Shown here: positions 1 through 8,112 of the stretch, piece by piece
How the letters are laid out: every line of letters starts with the position of its first letter
Position numbering within the stretch: the stretch's first letter is position 1
Assembly (NCBI GenBank): GCA_025517465.1
Contig: JAOPKE010000012.1
Span: 1 to 64,000, forward strand
DNA from: Halobacteria archaeon HArc-gm2
Lineage (GTDB): Archaea; Halobacteriota; Halobacteria; Halobacteriales; Haloarculaceae
Length of the DNA stretch: 64,000 nucleotides
Reading direction: 5' to 3'
The notes under the pieces: model-generated
Database searches by the model: none
Seen by the model: only the letters and a program-made list of their open reading frames with translations
What the model was told of the DNA's origin: nothing
Program-made: the position numbers and the translations under genes

Positions 1-280
1 CAACGGCTACCGCATCCAGAACGTCAACAGCGGCAAAGTGCTCGACGTCGCCAACTCGTCCACGTCCAACGGCGCCAACGTCCAGCAGTACTCGGACGGC
101 GGCGGCGACAACCAGCGCTTCCACATCCACGACCAGGGGAGCGGCCAGTACCACATCCAGCCCGTCCACAGCGACATGGCCGTCGAAGTCGAGAGTGGCT
201 CGACGTCCGACGGCGCGAACGTCCAGCAGTACGACTGGAACGGCAACGGTAACCAGCTCTGGACGTTCCAGTCGCCGTAG
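1..280 (+). CDS. C-terminal part of secreted ricin-type lectin (CBM13) protein, truncated by window edge
   Basis: Only the last 92 codons are present; the reading frame is open at the left edge (first full codon at position 2). The protein is a beta-trefoil ricin-type carbohydrate-binding domain, with repeated SGKVLDV, GANVQQY and NQRFHI/NQLWTF motifs that include the QxW-like signature. It closely matches the C-terminus of the GH11-CBM13 protein at 509-1789, and long stretches are identical at DNA level (positions 1-55 and about 108-174). The missing N-terminal part is therefore probably another secreted xylan-active enzyme. The role in binding xylan is inferred from the family and the neighbours. 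Confidence 0.9.
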   Translation, partial: NGYRIQNVNSGKVLDVANSSTSNGANVQQYSDGGGDNQRFHIHDQGSGQYHIQPVHSDMAVEVESGSTSDGANVQQYDWNGNGNQLWTFQSP

Positions 281-310
281 TCGGCGCAGATCCCTTCTGA
301 CCGCACCCGA

Positions 311-316
311 TTTTTT
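311..316 (+). terminator. U-run terminator after lectin gene
   Basis: Six consecutive T residues lie about 30 bp after the stop codon. The flank around them (about 283-320) recurs after the paralogous gene (about 1793-1828, T-run 1820-1824). U-tracts are the usual archaeal intrinsic termination signal. Confidence 0.5.
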
Positions 317-437
317 CGCGGTCAACGCTGGCGCGACGTTCGACCTCCGCCCACGACGTGCGGCCGTGACGGGCGCTGGCGTCGGTGGCCACGTCGCCAC
401 AGCGTAGATCGGTGCTTGATTATTCCGAAGTCTAAAT

Positions 438-467
438 ATAATTCATTAAAGAATCTATAGGTTTTAT
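438..467 (+). promoter_or_regulatory. Shared xylanase promoter, copy 1
   Basis: ATAATTCAT (438-446) is followed by TTTTAT (462-467), 47 nt before the ATG at 509. The same two elements precede the three following xylanase genes at nearly the same spacing. TTTTAT is the probable TATA box. GGTG a few nt before the start could pair with the 16S rRNA 3' end. The upstream AT element has no assigned function. Confidence 0.6.
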
Positions 468-508
468 TAACAATGGCATCTATTGGAACGACGGTGTGAA
501 CAGACACC

Positions 509-1789
509 ATGACAGACGACGACACGCAATCGAAGCGGGACGGATCGAACTGCAGTGACGACGGCCGCGGGGACGTCGAAGACGTAGCTGCCGAGAACGA
601 CGGGAACGGCCTCGGTGGGATGGGGCGGCGAGACTACGTGAAAGCAGTGGGCACCGCAGCGGCGACGGCAATCGGTGTCGGCGCCGCGACGAACCCCGCC
701 GCCGCCATCACCTCGAACCAGACGGGGAACCACGGCGGCTACTACTACTCCTTCTGGACGGACTCCGAAGGAACGGTAACGATGAACCTGGAGTCCGGCG
801 GGAGTTACAGCGTCAACTGGAGCGACACCGGGAACTTCGTCTGCGGGAAAGGATGGAGCACCGGCTCACGCCGGAACATCGACTACAACGCCCAGTACAA
901 CCCCTCGGGTAACTCCTACCTCTGCGTGTACGGGTGGACGACGAATCCCCTCGTCGAGTACTACATCATCGAGGACTACGGCAGCTACAAGCCCGGGGAC
1001 TCCTATCAGGGGACCCACACCACCGACGGCTCCACCTACGAGATCTACACCTCCGAGCGAGTCAACAAGCCCTCCATCGAAGGGAACGCCACGTTCACCC
1101 AGTACTGGTCCATCCGCCAGAACTCACGGACCAGCGGGACCGTCACCACGGGCAACCACTTCGACGCCTGGCAGAACCACGGCCTGAACATGGGCAGCCA
1201 CGACTACCAGATCATGGCCACCGAAGGCTACCAGAGCAGCGGCAGCGCCAGCGTCACCGTCGGTAGCTCCGGTGGCACGGGTGGCACTGGCGGCACGACC
1301 GGTGGTGGCACGGGCGGTGGTAGCGGCGGTACCACCGGTGGTGGCAGCGGCTCGACGGGGTCGGTCGCGAGTGGCACCTACCGCATCACCAACGTCAACA
1401 GCGGGAAAGTCCTCGACGTCTCCGGCCAATCGACCTCCGACGGCGCCAACGTCCAGCAGTACTCCTACTGGGGCGGCTCCAACCAGCAGTGGAACGTCGA
1501 GGACACGGGCAACGGCTACCGCATCCAGAACGTCAACAGCGGCAAAGTGCTCGACGTCGCCAACGCGTCAACCGGGAATGGCGCGAACGTCCAGCAGTAC
1601 ACGGACTACGGGAGCGACAACCAGCGCTTCCACATCCACGACCAGGGGAGCGGCCAGTACCACATCCAGCCCGTCCACAGCGACAAGTCCCTCGACGTCG
1701 AAAGTTCCTCGACGTCCGACGGCGCGAACGTCCAGCAGTACGACTGGTACGGGGGCAACAACCAGCTCTTCACGCTCGACTCGGTGTAG
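509..1789 (+). CDS. Secreted GH11 endo-1,4-beta-xylanase with ricin-type CBM13
   Basis: 426 aa. It hydrolyses internal beta-1,4 bonds of xylan outside the cell. An acidic N-terminal stretch of about 38 residues precedes a Tat motif (RRDYVKA, Arg 40-41) and hydrophobic segment. The GH11 jelly-roll spans about 67-250: the nucleophile is E150 in NPLVEYY and the acid/base E239 in [10 protein letters not shown] Gly/Ser/Thr linker (about 252-288) leads to a ricin beta-trefoil (about 290-426). There is no lipobox, so it is probably released or held through its binding module. It is first of four same-strand xylanase genes, each with its own promoter. The lectin module is nearly identical to that of the truncated gene to the left, suggesting recent duplication or gene conversion. 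Confidence 0.95.
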   Translation: MTDDDTQSKRDGSNCSDDGRGDVEDVAAENDGNGLGGMGRRDYVKAVGTAAATAIGVGAATNPAAAITSNQTGNHGGYYYSFWTDSEGTVTMNLESGGSYSVNWSDTGNFVCGKGWSTGSRRNIDYNAQYNPSGNSYLCVYGWTTNPLVEYYIIEDYGSYKPGDSYQGTHTTDGSTYEIYTSERVNKPSIEGNATFTQYWSIRQNSRTSGTVTTGNHFDAWQNHGLNMGSHDYQIMATEGYQSSGSASVTVGSSGGTGGTGGTTGGGTGGGSGGTTGGGSGSTGSVASGTYRITNVNSGKVLDVSGQSTSDGANVQQYSYWGGSNQQWNVEDTGNGYRIQNVNSGKVLDVANASTGNGANVQQYTDYGSDNQRFHIHDQGSGQYHIQPVHSDKSLDVESSSTSDGANVQQYDWYGGNNQLFTLDSV

Positions 1790-1819
1790 CCCGCGCAGAT
1801 TCCTTCCGACCGCACCCGA

Positions 1820-1824
1820 TTTTT
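1820..1824 (+). terminator. U-run terminator after GH11-CBM13 gene
   Basis: A T-run lies 31 nt after the stop, inside a flank that is duplicated from the 3' flank of the gene ending at 280. Simple archaeal U-tract terminator. Confidence 0.45.
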
Positions 1825-1952
1825 CGACGGTCGCCCGCCGCACCGAGGGACCGATTCGCTCGACGGAATTGCCCCGGTATCGGTCCGCAGTGCGCGCCGC
1901 TCTGGGCACGGAGAGCACGCCCGCCCGGCAGTTTATCTCAGTTAGTGTGTCG

Positions 1953-1982
1953 ATAATTCATCGTCTGATGATCCGGTTTTAT
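1953..1982 (+). promoter_or_regulatory. Shared xylanase promoter, copy 2
   Basis: ATAATTCAT (1953-1961) and TTTTAT (1977-1982) lie 24 nt apart start to start, exactly as in copy 1. TTTTAT begins 45 nt before the ATG at 2022. GGTGAACTGACAGC sits directly before the start and resembles the leaders of the other copies. Confidence 0.6.
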
Positions 1983-2021
1983 TAGCCGCCCAGCCATCAG
2001 TGGTGCTGGTGAACTGACAGC

Positions 2022-4343
2022 ATGGAAGACGACGACAGGCGATCAGTGAGAGACGAATCGAACGGGAACGAAGACGAGCCACGGGACGTCGAGGTCGTAC
2101 CCGAAGACGAAACGAAACCCAGACGAAACGACTTCGCAGCGATGGACCGGCGCGACTACATGAAGGCGGTGGGCGCCGCCGCGGCCGCCACGGGACTGGG
2201 CGCCGCAGCGTCGTCCCCGGCGGCGGGCGCGACGGCGGACACGTCCAAGACGCCCGAGGAGCGCATCCAGGAGCATCGCACCGGCGACCTCGAAGTGGTC
2301 GTCGAGAATTCCGACGGGTCCACGGTCTCGGGGGCGGAAGTGAGCGTCACCCAGCAGTCCCACGACTTCCGGTGGGGAACGGCGGTCCACGCCGACACGC
2401 TGATCAACCAGAACAGCGCCGGCGACAACTACCGGGAGTACATCCCGGAGCTGTTCAACACGGCCGTGATGGAGAACCAGCACAAGTGGGCCCTCTGGGA
2501 GCAGAACACCCAGCTCGCCGACGACGCGACCAACTGGATCCTCGACCAGGGCATGGACATGCGCGGGCACGTCTGCGTCTACGGCGTCGACTACGCGGTT
2601 CCGAGCGACGTCCAGACCGCCATCGACAACGGCGACACGGAGACGGTCCGCGAACTGGCGATGCAACACATCGACGAGATCATGAACCACTATGGGAGCG
2701 ACATCCACGAGTGGGAGGTCCTCAACGAGGTCCAGCACTCGACGACGATCATCGACCCGTTCACGTCGAACCCCGAGACCGCGCAGATCGTCGCCGACTG
2801 GTACCAGCGGGCCGAGGAGGTCCGTCCCAGCGGCACGACGCTGGCGGTCAACGACTACAACGCCATCGCCGGCGACTACAGCAGCGACCAGCAGGGCTAC
2901 CAGACCCACATCCAGCACCTGCTCGACAACGGTATCGACCTGGAGACGACGGGGCTGCAGTGTCACTTCGCCCAGAACGAGACGCTGAGCGACAGCCAGA
3001 TCATCAGCATCCTCAACGAGTACGGGCAGCTCACGGACACCCTCAAGATCACCGAGTACGACCAGTCGGGCAGCAACTGGGACGAGTCGGCCAAGGCCGA
3101 CTGGTTCGAGCGCTTCCTCCGGCTGACGTTCAGTCATCCCGGCGTCGGGTCCTTCCTGGTGTGGGGCTTCTGGGACGGCCGCCACTGGGAGGACGACGCG
3201 CCGTTCTTCTACGAGGACTGGTCCGAAAAGCCAAGTCTCGACGTCTGGCGGAACCTCGTCTACGGCGAGTGGTGGAACGACGAGAGCGGCACCACCGATT
3301 CGAGCGGGACCTACTCGACGAACGCCTTCCTCGGCGAGCACGAGATCACCGTCTCGACGGACAGCGACTCGACGACGCAGACGGTCTCGGTCACCAGCAC
3401 CGGCGGGACGTCCGTCACCGTCACGGTCGACGGGAGCGGTACCGGCGACGGTGACGACGGTGACGACGGTGACGATGGCAGCGACGGTGACGACGGCAGC
3501 GGCGAGCAGCAGCCCTACAACGGCTCGCCCCACGCCGTTCCCGGCACCATCCAGGCCGAAGAGTACGACGAGGGTGGCTCGGGCGTGGCCTACAGCGACA
3601 ACACCACCGAGAACGAGGGCGGTGCGATGCGCACCGACGAGGCCGTCGACATCTCCTCGAACTCCGCCGGCTCTGGCTACTCCATCGGGTACATCGAGTC
3701 CGGCGAGTGGGTCGAGTACACCGTCGACGTCCAGCAATCCGGCGAGTACACCCTCGAAGCGCTCGTCGCCTCCGACTCCGGCGGCGGATCCTTCCACCTC
3801 GAAGTGAACGGCCAGGACGTCTCGGGCACCGTCAGCTTCGGCGCCACGGGCGGCTGGGACTCCTGGGAGACCGTCTCCACCGCCGGCGTCTCCCTCGACG
3901 CCGGCCAGCAGGTCGTCCGCGTCTCGATGGACGAGAGCTGGTGGGACCTCAACAACGTCTCCCTCTCCCTCGACGGCGCCAGTAGCGGCGGCAGCTCCGG
4001 CGGCGACGGCGATGGTTCGGGAGGCACCGGCGGCGACGGCGGGACCGGCGGTGACGGTGGAACTGGCGGCGACGGCGATACAGGTGGCGACCTGATCGCG
4101 GAGATCTCGCCCAGCACCACCGCCGCCAGCGTCGGCGACCTCGTCCAGTTCCACATCAACGACACGTCTGGGTCCGGAAACTGGATCACGTCCCTCGAAT
4201 GGGACCTGGGTAACGGCTCGACCGGCACCGGCTGGTACACCGACGAACGCTACCAGTCCGCCGGTAGCTACACCGTCACGCTCACCGTGACGGACAACGA
4301 GGGAACCTCGACCACCGACGAGGTGACTGTGACCATCTCCTGA
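2022..4343 (+). CDS. Secreted GH10 endo-1,4-beta-xylanase with CBM6 and PKD domain
   Basis: 773 aa. An acidic N-extension precedes the Tat motif RRDYMKA (Arg 43-44). A short beta-rich region (about 88-115) is followed by the GH10 barrel (about 115-415). The acid/base is E236 in EWEVLNE and the nucleophile E345 in LKITEYD; WGFWDGRHW is the usual substrate-site Trp motif. A small C-terminal beta region and an Asp/Gly linker follow. Then come a CBM6 (about 500-645, [13 protein letters not shown]), a Gly-Asp linker, and a PKD domain (about 690-773, LEWDLGNGS). The 3' CBM6 and PKD coding regions closely match those of the genes at 6087 and 4621. Family and catalytic residues are clear; xylan as substrate is inferred from family and context. 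Confidence 0.95.
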   Translation: MEDDDRRSVRDESNGNEDEPRDVEVVPEDETKPRRNDFAAMDRRDYMKAVGAAAAATGLGAAASSPAAGATADTSKTPEERIQEHRTGDLEVVVENSDGSTVSGAEVSVTQQSHDFRWGTAVHADTLINQNSAGDNYREYIPELFNTAVMENQHKWALWEQNTQLADDATNWILDQGMDMRGHVCVYGVDYAVPSDVQTAIDNGDTETVRELAMQHIDEIMNHYGSDIHEWEVLNEVQHSTTIIDPFTSNPETAQIVADWYQRAEEVRPSGTTLAVNDYNAIAGDYSSDQQGYQTHIQHLLDNGIDLETTGLQCHFAQNETLSDSQIISILNEYGQLTDTLKITEYDQSGSNWDESAKADWFERFLRLTFSHPGVGSFLVWGFWDGRHWEDDAPFFYEDWSEKPSLDVWRNLVYGEWWNDESGTTDSSGTYSTNAFLGEHEITVSTDSDSTTQTVSVTSTGGTSVTVTVDGSGTGDGDDGDDGDDGSDGDDGSGEQQPYNGSPHAVPGTIQAEEYDEGGSGVAYSDNTTENEGGAMRTDEAVDISSNSAGSGYSIGYIESGEWVEYTVDVQQSGEYTLEALVASDSGGGSFHLEVNGQDVSGTVSFGATGGWDSWETVSTAGVSLDAGQQVVRVSMDESWWDLNNVSLSLDGASSGGSSGGDGDGSGGTGGDGGTGGDGGTGGDGDTGGDLIAEISPSTTAASVGDLVQFHINDTSGSGNWITSLEWDLGNGSTGTGWYTDERYQSAGSYTVTLTVTDNEGTSTTDEVTVTIS

Positions 4344-4534
4344 TCGAGTGTCGGGTGGTCGCGGACGGCCGGCGACGGTCCCGACGGCCACCACCACGGC
4401 GCCGGTAGCCTGACGAACAGCCCGGACGGTCGAACCACCGTCCCAACCGCGATTCCTTCGGAGTGTCAATGTCCGCCGGTCGGACAGTTCAGGATCGCTC
4501 GCGAGAGTGTAATCCTTCGATAATTTGTCTACAG

Positions 4535-4578
4535 TAATTAATGTATAGATAAATAATTAAAATGTCGTCAGGCTTTAT
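4535..4578 (+). promoter_or_regulatory. Shared xylanase promoter, copy 3
   Basis: TAATTAA occurs at 4535-4541 and again at 4554-4560. CTTTAT (4573-4578) starts 48 nt before the ATG at 4621. GGTGAATTGACACC lies immediately before the start. The same arrangement as copies 1, 2 and 4 suggests common control. Confidence 0.6.
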
Positions 4579-4620
4579 CAACGTTCCAGCCAACGGAATA
4601 CGTGCCGGTGAATTGACACC

Positions 4621-5757
4621 ATGACAGACGACGGCACTAGCGACACGGGAGCATCGACGGACGAACTGAGCGACATCGAAGCGACCGGGGACGCCGACGG
4701 CGGCGTCCTCGACTCGATGGGCCGGCGGGCCTACATGAAGTCGGCCGCCGCCACCGCGGCCGTCGGCCTCGGCGTCGGGGCCGCCACCGCCCAGCAACAG
4801 ACGATCACCTCGAACCAGACGGGCACCCACGACGGGTACTTCTACTCGTTCTGGACCAACGACGAAGGCTCGGTCTCCATGACGCTGGAGTCCGGCGGCA
4901 GCTACAGTTGCGAGTGGAACAACACGGGTAACTTCGTCCTCGGCAAAGGCTGGAGTACCGGTTCGGACAGGACCATCGATTACTCGGCCGACTACAACCC
5001 ACAGGGTAACTCGTACCTCTGTCTCTACGGGTGGACGACCGACCCGCTCGTCGAGTACTACATCATCGAGGACTACGGCAGCTACAAGCCCGGCGACCAG
5101 TCCCAGGGCACCCACACGACCGACGGATCGACGTACGAACTCTACACCTCCGAACGTGTCGAGCAGCCCTCCATCGAGGGGACGGCGACGTTCCCGCAGT
5201 ACTGGTCCATTCGAACGAATTCGCGGACCAGCGGGACCATCACGACGAGCAACCACTTCGACGCCTGGCAGAGCGCCGGCCTCGACATGGGCAGCCACGA
5301 CTACCAGATCCTGGCCACCGAGGGCTACCAGAGCAGCGGCAGTTCCAGCGTCACCGTCGGCAGTACCGGCGGGTCGTCCGGCGGGACCAGCGGTGGCTCG
5401 TCCGGCGGAACGACCGGCGGTTCCACTGGCGGATCCACCGGCGGCAGCACCGGTGGCAGTACTGGTGGGTCCAGCGGGGGCAGCACCGGTGGCACCGGCG
5501 GCGACCTGGTCGCAGAGATCGACCCAAGCACGACCTCGGCGAGCACGGGCGACCTCGTCCAGTTCCACATCAACGACACCTCGGGGTCCGGAAACTGGAT
5601 CACGTCCCTCGAGTGGGACCTGGGTAACGGCTCGACCGGCACCGGCTGGTACACCGACGAACGCTACCAGTCCGCCGGCAGCTACACCGTCACCCTCACC
5701 GCGACGAACAACGAGGGCGCCTCGTCCACCGACGAGGTCACGGTCCAGATCTCGTAA
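4621..5757 (+). CDS. Secreted GH11 endo-1,4-beta-xylanase with PKD domain
   Basis: 378 aa. The Tat motif RRAYMKSA (Arg 35-36) follows an acidic N-extension. The GH11 domain spans about 62-246, with nucleophile E145 (DPLVEYY) and acid/base E234 (ATEGYQSSG). A Gly/Ser/Thr-rich linker of roughly 45 residues leads to a PKD domain (about 297-378). This is the simplest of the three GH11 proteins, with no recognised carbohydrate-binding module; PKD domains are usually spacers or adhesion modules. Its PKD coding sequence shares 98 consecutive identical bases (5641-5738) with the gene at 6087 (7671-7768). Confidence 0.95.
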   Translation: MTDDGTSDTGASTDELSDIEATGDADGGVLDSMGRRAYMKSAAATAAVGLGVGAATAQQQTITSNQTGTHDGYFYSFWTNDEGSVSMTLESGGSYSCEWNNTGNFVLGKGWSTGSDRTIDYSADYNPQGNSYLCLYGWTTDPLVEYYIIEDYGSYKPGDQSQGTHTTDGSTYELYTSERVEQPSIEGTATFPQYWSIRTNSRTSGTITTSNHFDAWQSAGLDMGSHDYQILATEGYQSSGSSSVTVGSTGGSSGGTSGGSSGGTTGGSTGGSTGGSTGGSTGGSSGGSTGGTGGDLVAEIDPSTTSASTGDLVQFHINDTSGSGNWITSLEWDLGNGSTGTGWYTDERYQSAGSYTVTLTATNNEGASSTDEVTVQIS

Positions 5758-5994
5758 TCGGCTTTCGACGACTGTGTAAGTAGCGGTCGAACGACGTGAC
5801 GCCGCGCCACCGGAAGCCGGTGGTAGCGGCGCCACCGCGTTTCGCCGACGCGTCGTCTTTCCTTCCCGGGCGTCCGTAACAGGGGGACCGCTCGTCCAGG
5901 GGAACGAGCCCACGATAGCGCTCCGAGAGGTCGGAAGCGGCGTTTCTGTTGCCGGAGAGGCGTCGAGACGTACCGTCGTTCCGTCTCGACCGCG

Positions 5995-6045
5995 TAATAA
6001 TTAACTACTGTAAGCGATAATAATTAAAGTATCTCTGGGTTTTAT
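5995..6045 (+). promoter_or_regulatory. Shared xylanase promoter, copy 4
   Basis: TAATAATTAA occurs twice as direct repeats 23 bp apart (5995-6004 and 6018-6027). They are followed by TTTTAT (6040-6045), 47 nt before the ATG at 6087. This is the AT element plus TATA box arrangement of the other three xylanase genes. The rest of the 329-bp gap (5758-5994) shows nothing I recognise. Confidence 0.6.
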
Positions 6046-6086
6046 CAAGTCGCCAACCTACACGATCGTTGCTGGTGTTTGACAGC

Positions 6087-7787
6087 ATGACAGACGACAC
6101 AGAGCGAGCGACACGAGACGTACCGGAGAACGCGAACGAAAGCAACGAGCCTCGGGAGACGGGCGCCGACGGGGGCGACGGCGTGCTCGACTCGATGGAT
6201 CGGCGCGCCTACATGAAGTCGGCCGTCGCCACCGCGGCGGTCGGCATCGGCGCCGGCGCCGCCGCTGGCCAGCAACAGACGATCACCTCGAACCAGACGG
6301 GCACCCACAACGGGTACTTCTACTCGTTCTGGACCAACGACGAGGGATCGGTCTCCATGACGCTGGGATCCGGCGGCAACTACAGCTGCGAGTGGAACAA
6401 CACGGGTAACTTCGTCCTCGGCAAGGGCTGGTCCACCGGATCACGCCGGAACATCGACTACAACGCCCAGTACAACCCACAGGGTAACTCGTACCTCTGC
6501 CTCTATGGGTGGACGACGAATCCCCTCGTCGAGTACTACATCATCGAAGACTACGGCAGCTACAAGCCCGGCGACCAGTCCCACGGGACCCACACCACCG
6601 ACGGCTCCACCTACGAGATCTACACCTCCGAACGTGTCGAGAAGCCCTCTATCGAGGGGACGGCGACGTTCACCCAGTACTGGAGCATTCGACAGAACTC
6701 CCGGACGAGCGGGACCATCACGACGGGCAACCACTTCGACGCCTGGCAGAGCGCCGGCCTGAACATGGGCAGCCACGACTACCAGATCCTGGCCACCGAG
6801 GGCTACCAGAGCAGCGGCAGTTCCAGCGTCACGGTCGGCAGTTCCGGCGGCACTGGCGGCACTGGTGGCACTGGCGGCACCACCGGTGGTGGCAGCGGCG
6901 GTTCGGGCGGGGACACCGGCGGCGGAACCGGTGGCGGCGGCAGCCAGCAGCCCTACAACGGAACGCCCCACGCGGTACCCGGCCAGATCCCGGCCGAGGA
7001 GTACGACCAGGGTGGCTCCGGGGTCGCCTACAGCGACAACACGTCCGAGAACGAGGGCGGTGCGATGCGTACGGGCGAGGGCGTCGACATCTCCTCGAAC
7101 TCCGGCGGGACCGGCTACTCCGTCGGGTACATCGAGTCCGGCGAGTGGGTCGAGTACACCGTCGACGTCCAGCAAGCCGGCGAGTACACCCTCGAAGCGC
7201 TCGTCGCGTCGGATTCGGGCGGTGGGTCGTTCCACCTCGAAGTGAACGGCCAGAACGTCAGCGGGAACGTCAGCTTCGGCGCCACCGGTGGCTGGGACTC
7301 CTGGGAAACCGTCTCCACCTCCGGCGTCTCCCTCGACGCCGGCCAGCAGGTCATCCGCGTCGCCATGGACGAGAGCTGGTGGGACCTGAACTACATCGAC
7401 CTCTCGCTCGGTAGCGGCGGCACCACCGGCGGCGACTCCGGCGGCACCACCGGCGGCGACTCCGGCGGCACTACTGGCGGCGACTCCGGTGGGACCGGCG
7501 GCACCACCGGCGGAACGGGCGGTGGAACCGGCGACCTCGTCGCGGAGATATCGCCCAATACCACCGCCGCCAGCGTCGGCGATCTGGTCCAGTTCCACGT
7601 CAACGACACGACCGACTCCGGCACCTACATCTCCTCCCTCGAGTGGGACCTGGGCAACGGCACCACGGCGACCGGCTGGTACACCGACGAACGCTACCAG
7701 TCCGCCGGCAGCTACACCGTCACCCTCACCGCGACGAACAACGAGGGCGCCTCGTCCACCGACGAGGTGACCGTCGACATCTCCTGA
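6087..7787 (+). CDS. Secreted GH11 endo-1,4-beta-xylanase with CBM6 and PKD domain
   Basis: 566 aa. I chose the ATG at 6087, not an in-frame TTG at 6069, because the ATGACAGACGAC start and its leader match the sister genes. The Tat motif RRAYMKSA (Arg 39-40) follows an acidic extension. The GH11 domain (about 65-250) has nucleophile E149 and acid/base E238. Next come a Gly-rich linker, CBM6 (about 285-430, [13 protein letters not shown]), a TTGGDSGG repeat linker, and PKD (about 482-566). The architecture looks like a GH11 catalytic domain joined to the CBM6-PKD tail of the GH10 gene at 2022. That supports module shuffling within the cluster. Confidence 0.95.
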   Translation: MTDDTERATRDVPENANESNEPRETGADGGDGVLDSMDRRAYMKSAVATAAVGIGAGAAAGQQQTITSNQTGTHNGYFYSFWTNDEGSVSMTLGSGGNYSCEWNNTGNFVLGKGWSTGSRRNIDYNAQYNPQGNSYLCLYGWTTNPLVEYYIIEDYGSYKPGDQSHGTHTTDGSTYEIYTSERVEKPSIEGTATFTQYWSIRQNSRTSGTITTGNHFDAWQSAGLNMGSHDYQILATEGYQSSGSSSVTVGSSGGTGGTGGTGGTTGGGSGGSGGDTGGGTGGGGSQQPYNGTPHAVPGQIPAEEYDQGGSGVAYSDNTSENEGGAMRTGEGVDISSNSGGTGYSVGYIESGEWVEYTVDVQQAGEYTLEALVASDSGGGSFHLEVNGQNVSGNVSFGATGGWDSWETVSTSGVSLDAGQQVIRVAMDESWWDLNYIDLSLGSGGTTGGDSGGTTGGDSGGTTGGDSGGTGGTTGGTGGGTGDLVAEISPNTTAASVGDLVQFHVNDTTDSGTYISSLEWDLGNGTTATGWYTDERYQSAGSYTVTLTATNNEGASSTDEVTVDIS

Positions 7788-7826
7788 TCCCGCAGGCGGG
7801 CACCCGACCGGGGGCAGTACACGCTC

Positions 7827-7832
7827 TTTTTT
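7827..7832 (+). terminator. U-run terminator after GH11-CBM6-PKD gene
   Basis: A run of six T lies about 40 nt after the stop codon. It would end the tandem xylanase block before the convergent GH10 gene. Confidence 0.45.
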
Positions 7833-7936
7833 CGAGGCACCGTGGTCGTACTGAGCAGCGTCGGGATCAGCACCGACCAGCGAGAGGCGTCACTGTCGAT
7901 CTCTGGGACGGTTCGGGTGTACGGGCAGCCCACCGC

Positions 7937-8040
7937 CGTCACTCGGACGTACTGGTTGCGGCCGTGACTCGTTCGAACTGGTGGCGGCCGTGACCGGACG
8001 AACTGGTAGCGGCCGTGAATCGGATGTACTGGCGGTACGA
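7937..8040. repeat. Imperfect 25-26 bp tandem repeat between convergent xylanase genes
   Basis: The unit ACTGGTNGCGGCCGTGA plus about 9 variable bases begins at 7951, 7977 and 8002, with partial copies on both sides (from about 7937 and from 8028). It lies in the 325-bp gap between the GH11 gene and the convergent GH10 gene. No gene is seen here. The units differ at several positions, so this is not a perfect minisatellite. Confidence 0.7.
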
Positions 8041-8112
8041 GAGAGAAGAGTGGCGGTTCCGCGAGAGCGCGGCGGTCGGTTCAGTCGGTCGAAACCGACG
8101 GGGGTCGGTCCG

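Noticed and set aside
5-1789. Duplicate lectin region as an assembly artefact
   Set aside because: The two copies differ at many scattered positions and have distinct flanks, so they look like true paralogues.
2043-4469. 808-aa minus-strand frame across the GH10-CBM6-PKD gene
   Set aside because: Antisense shadow of a gene with catalytic motifs, signal peptide and promoter on the plus strand.
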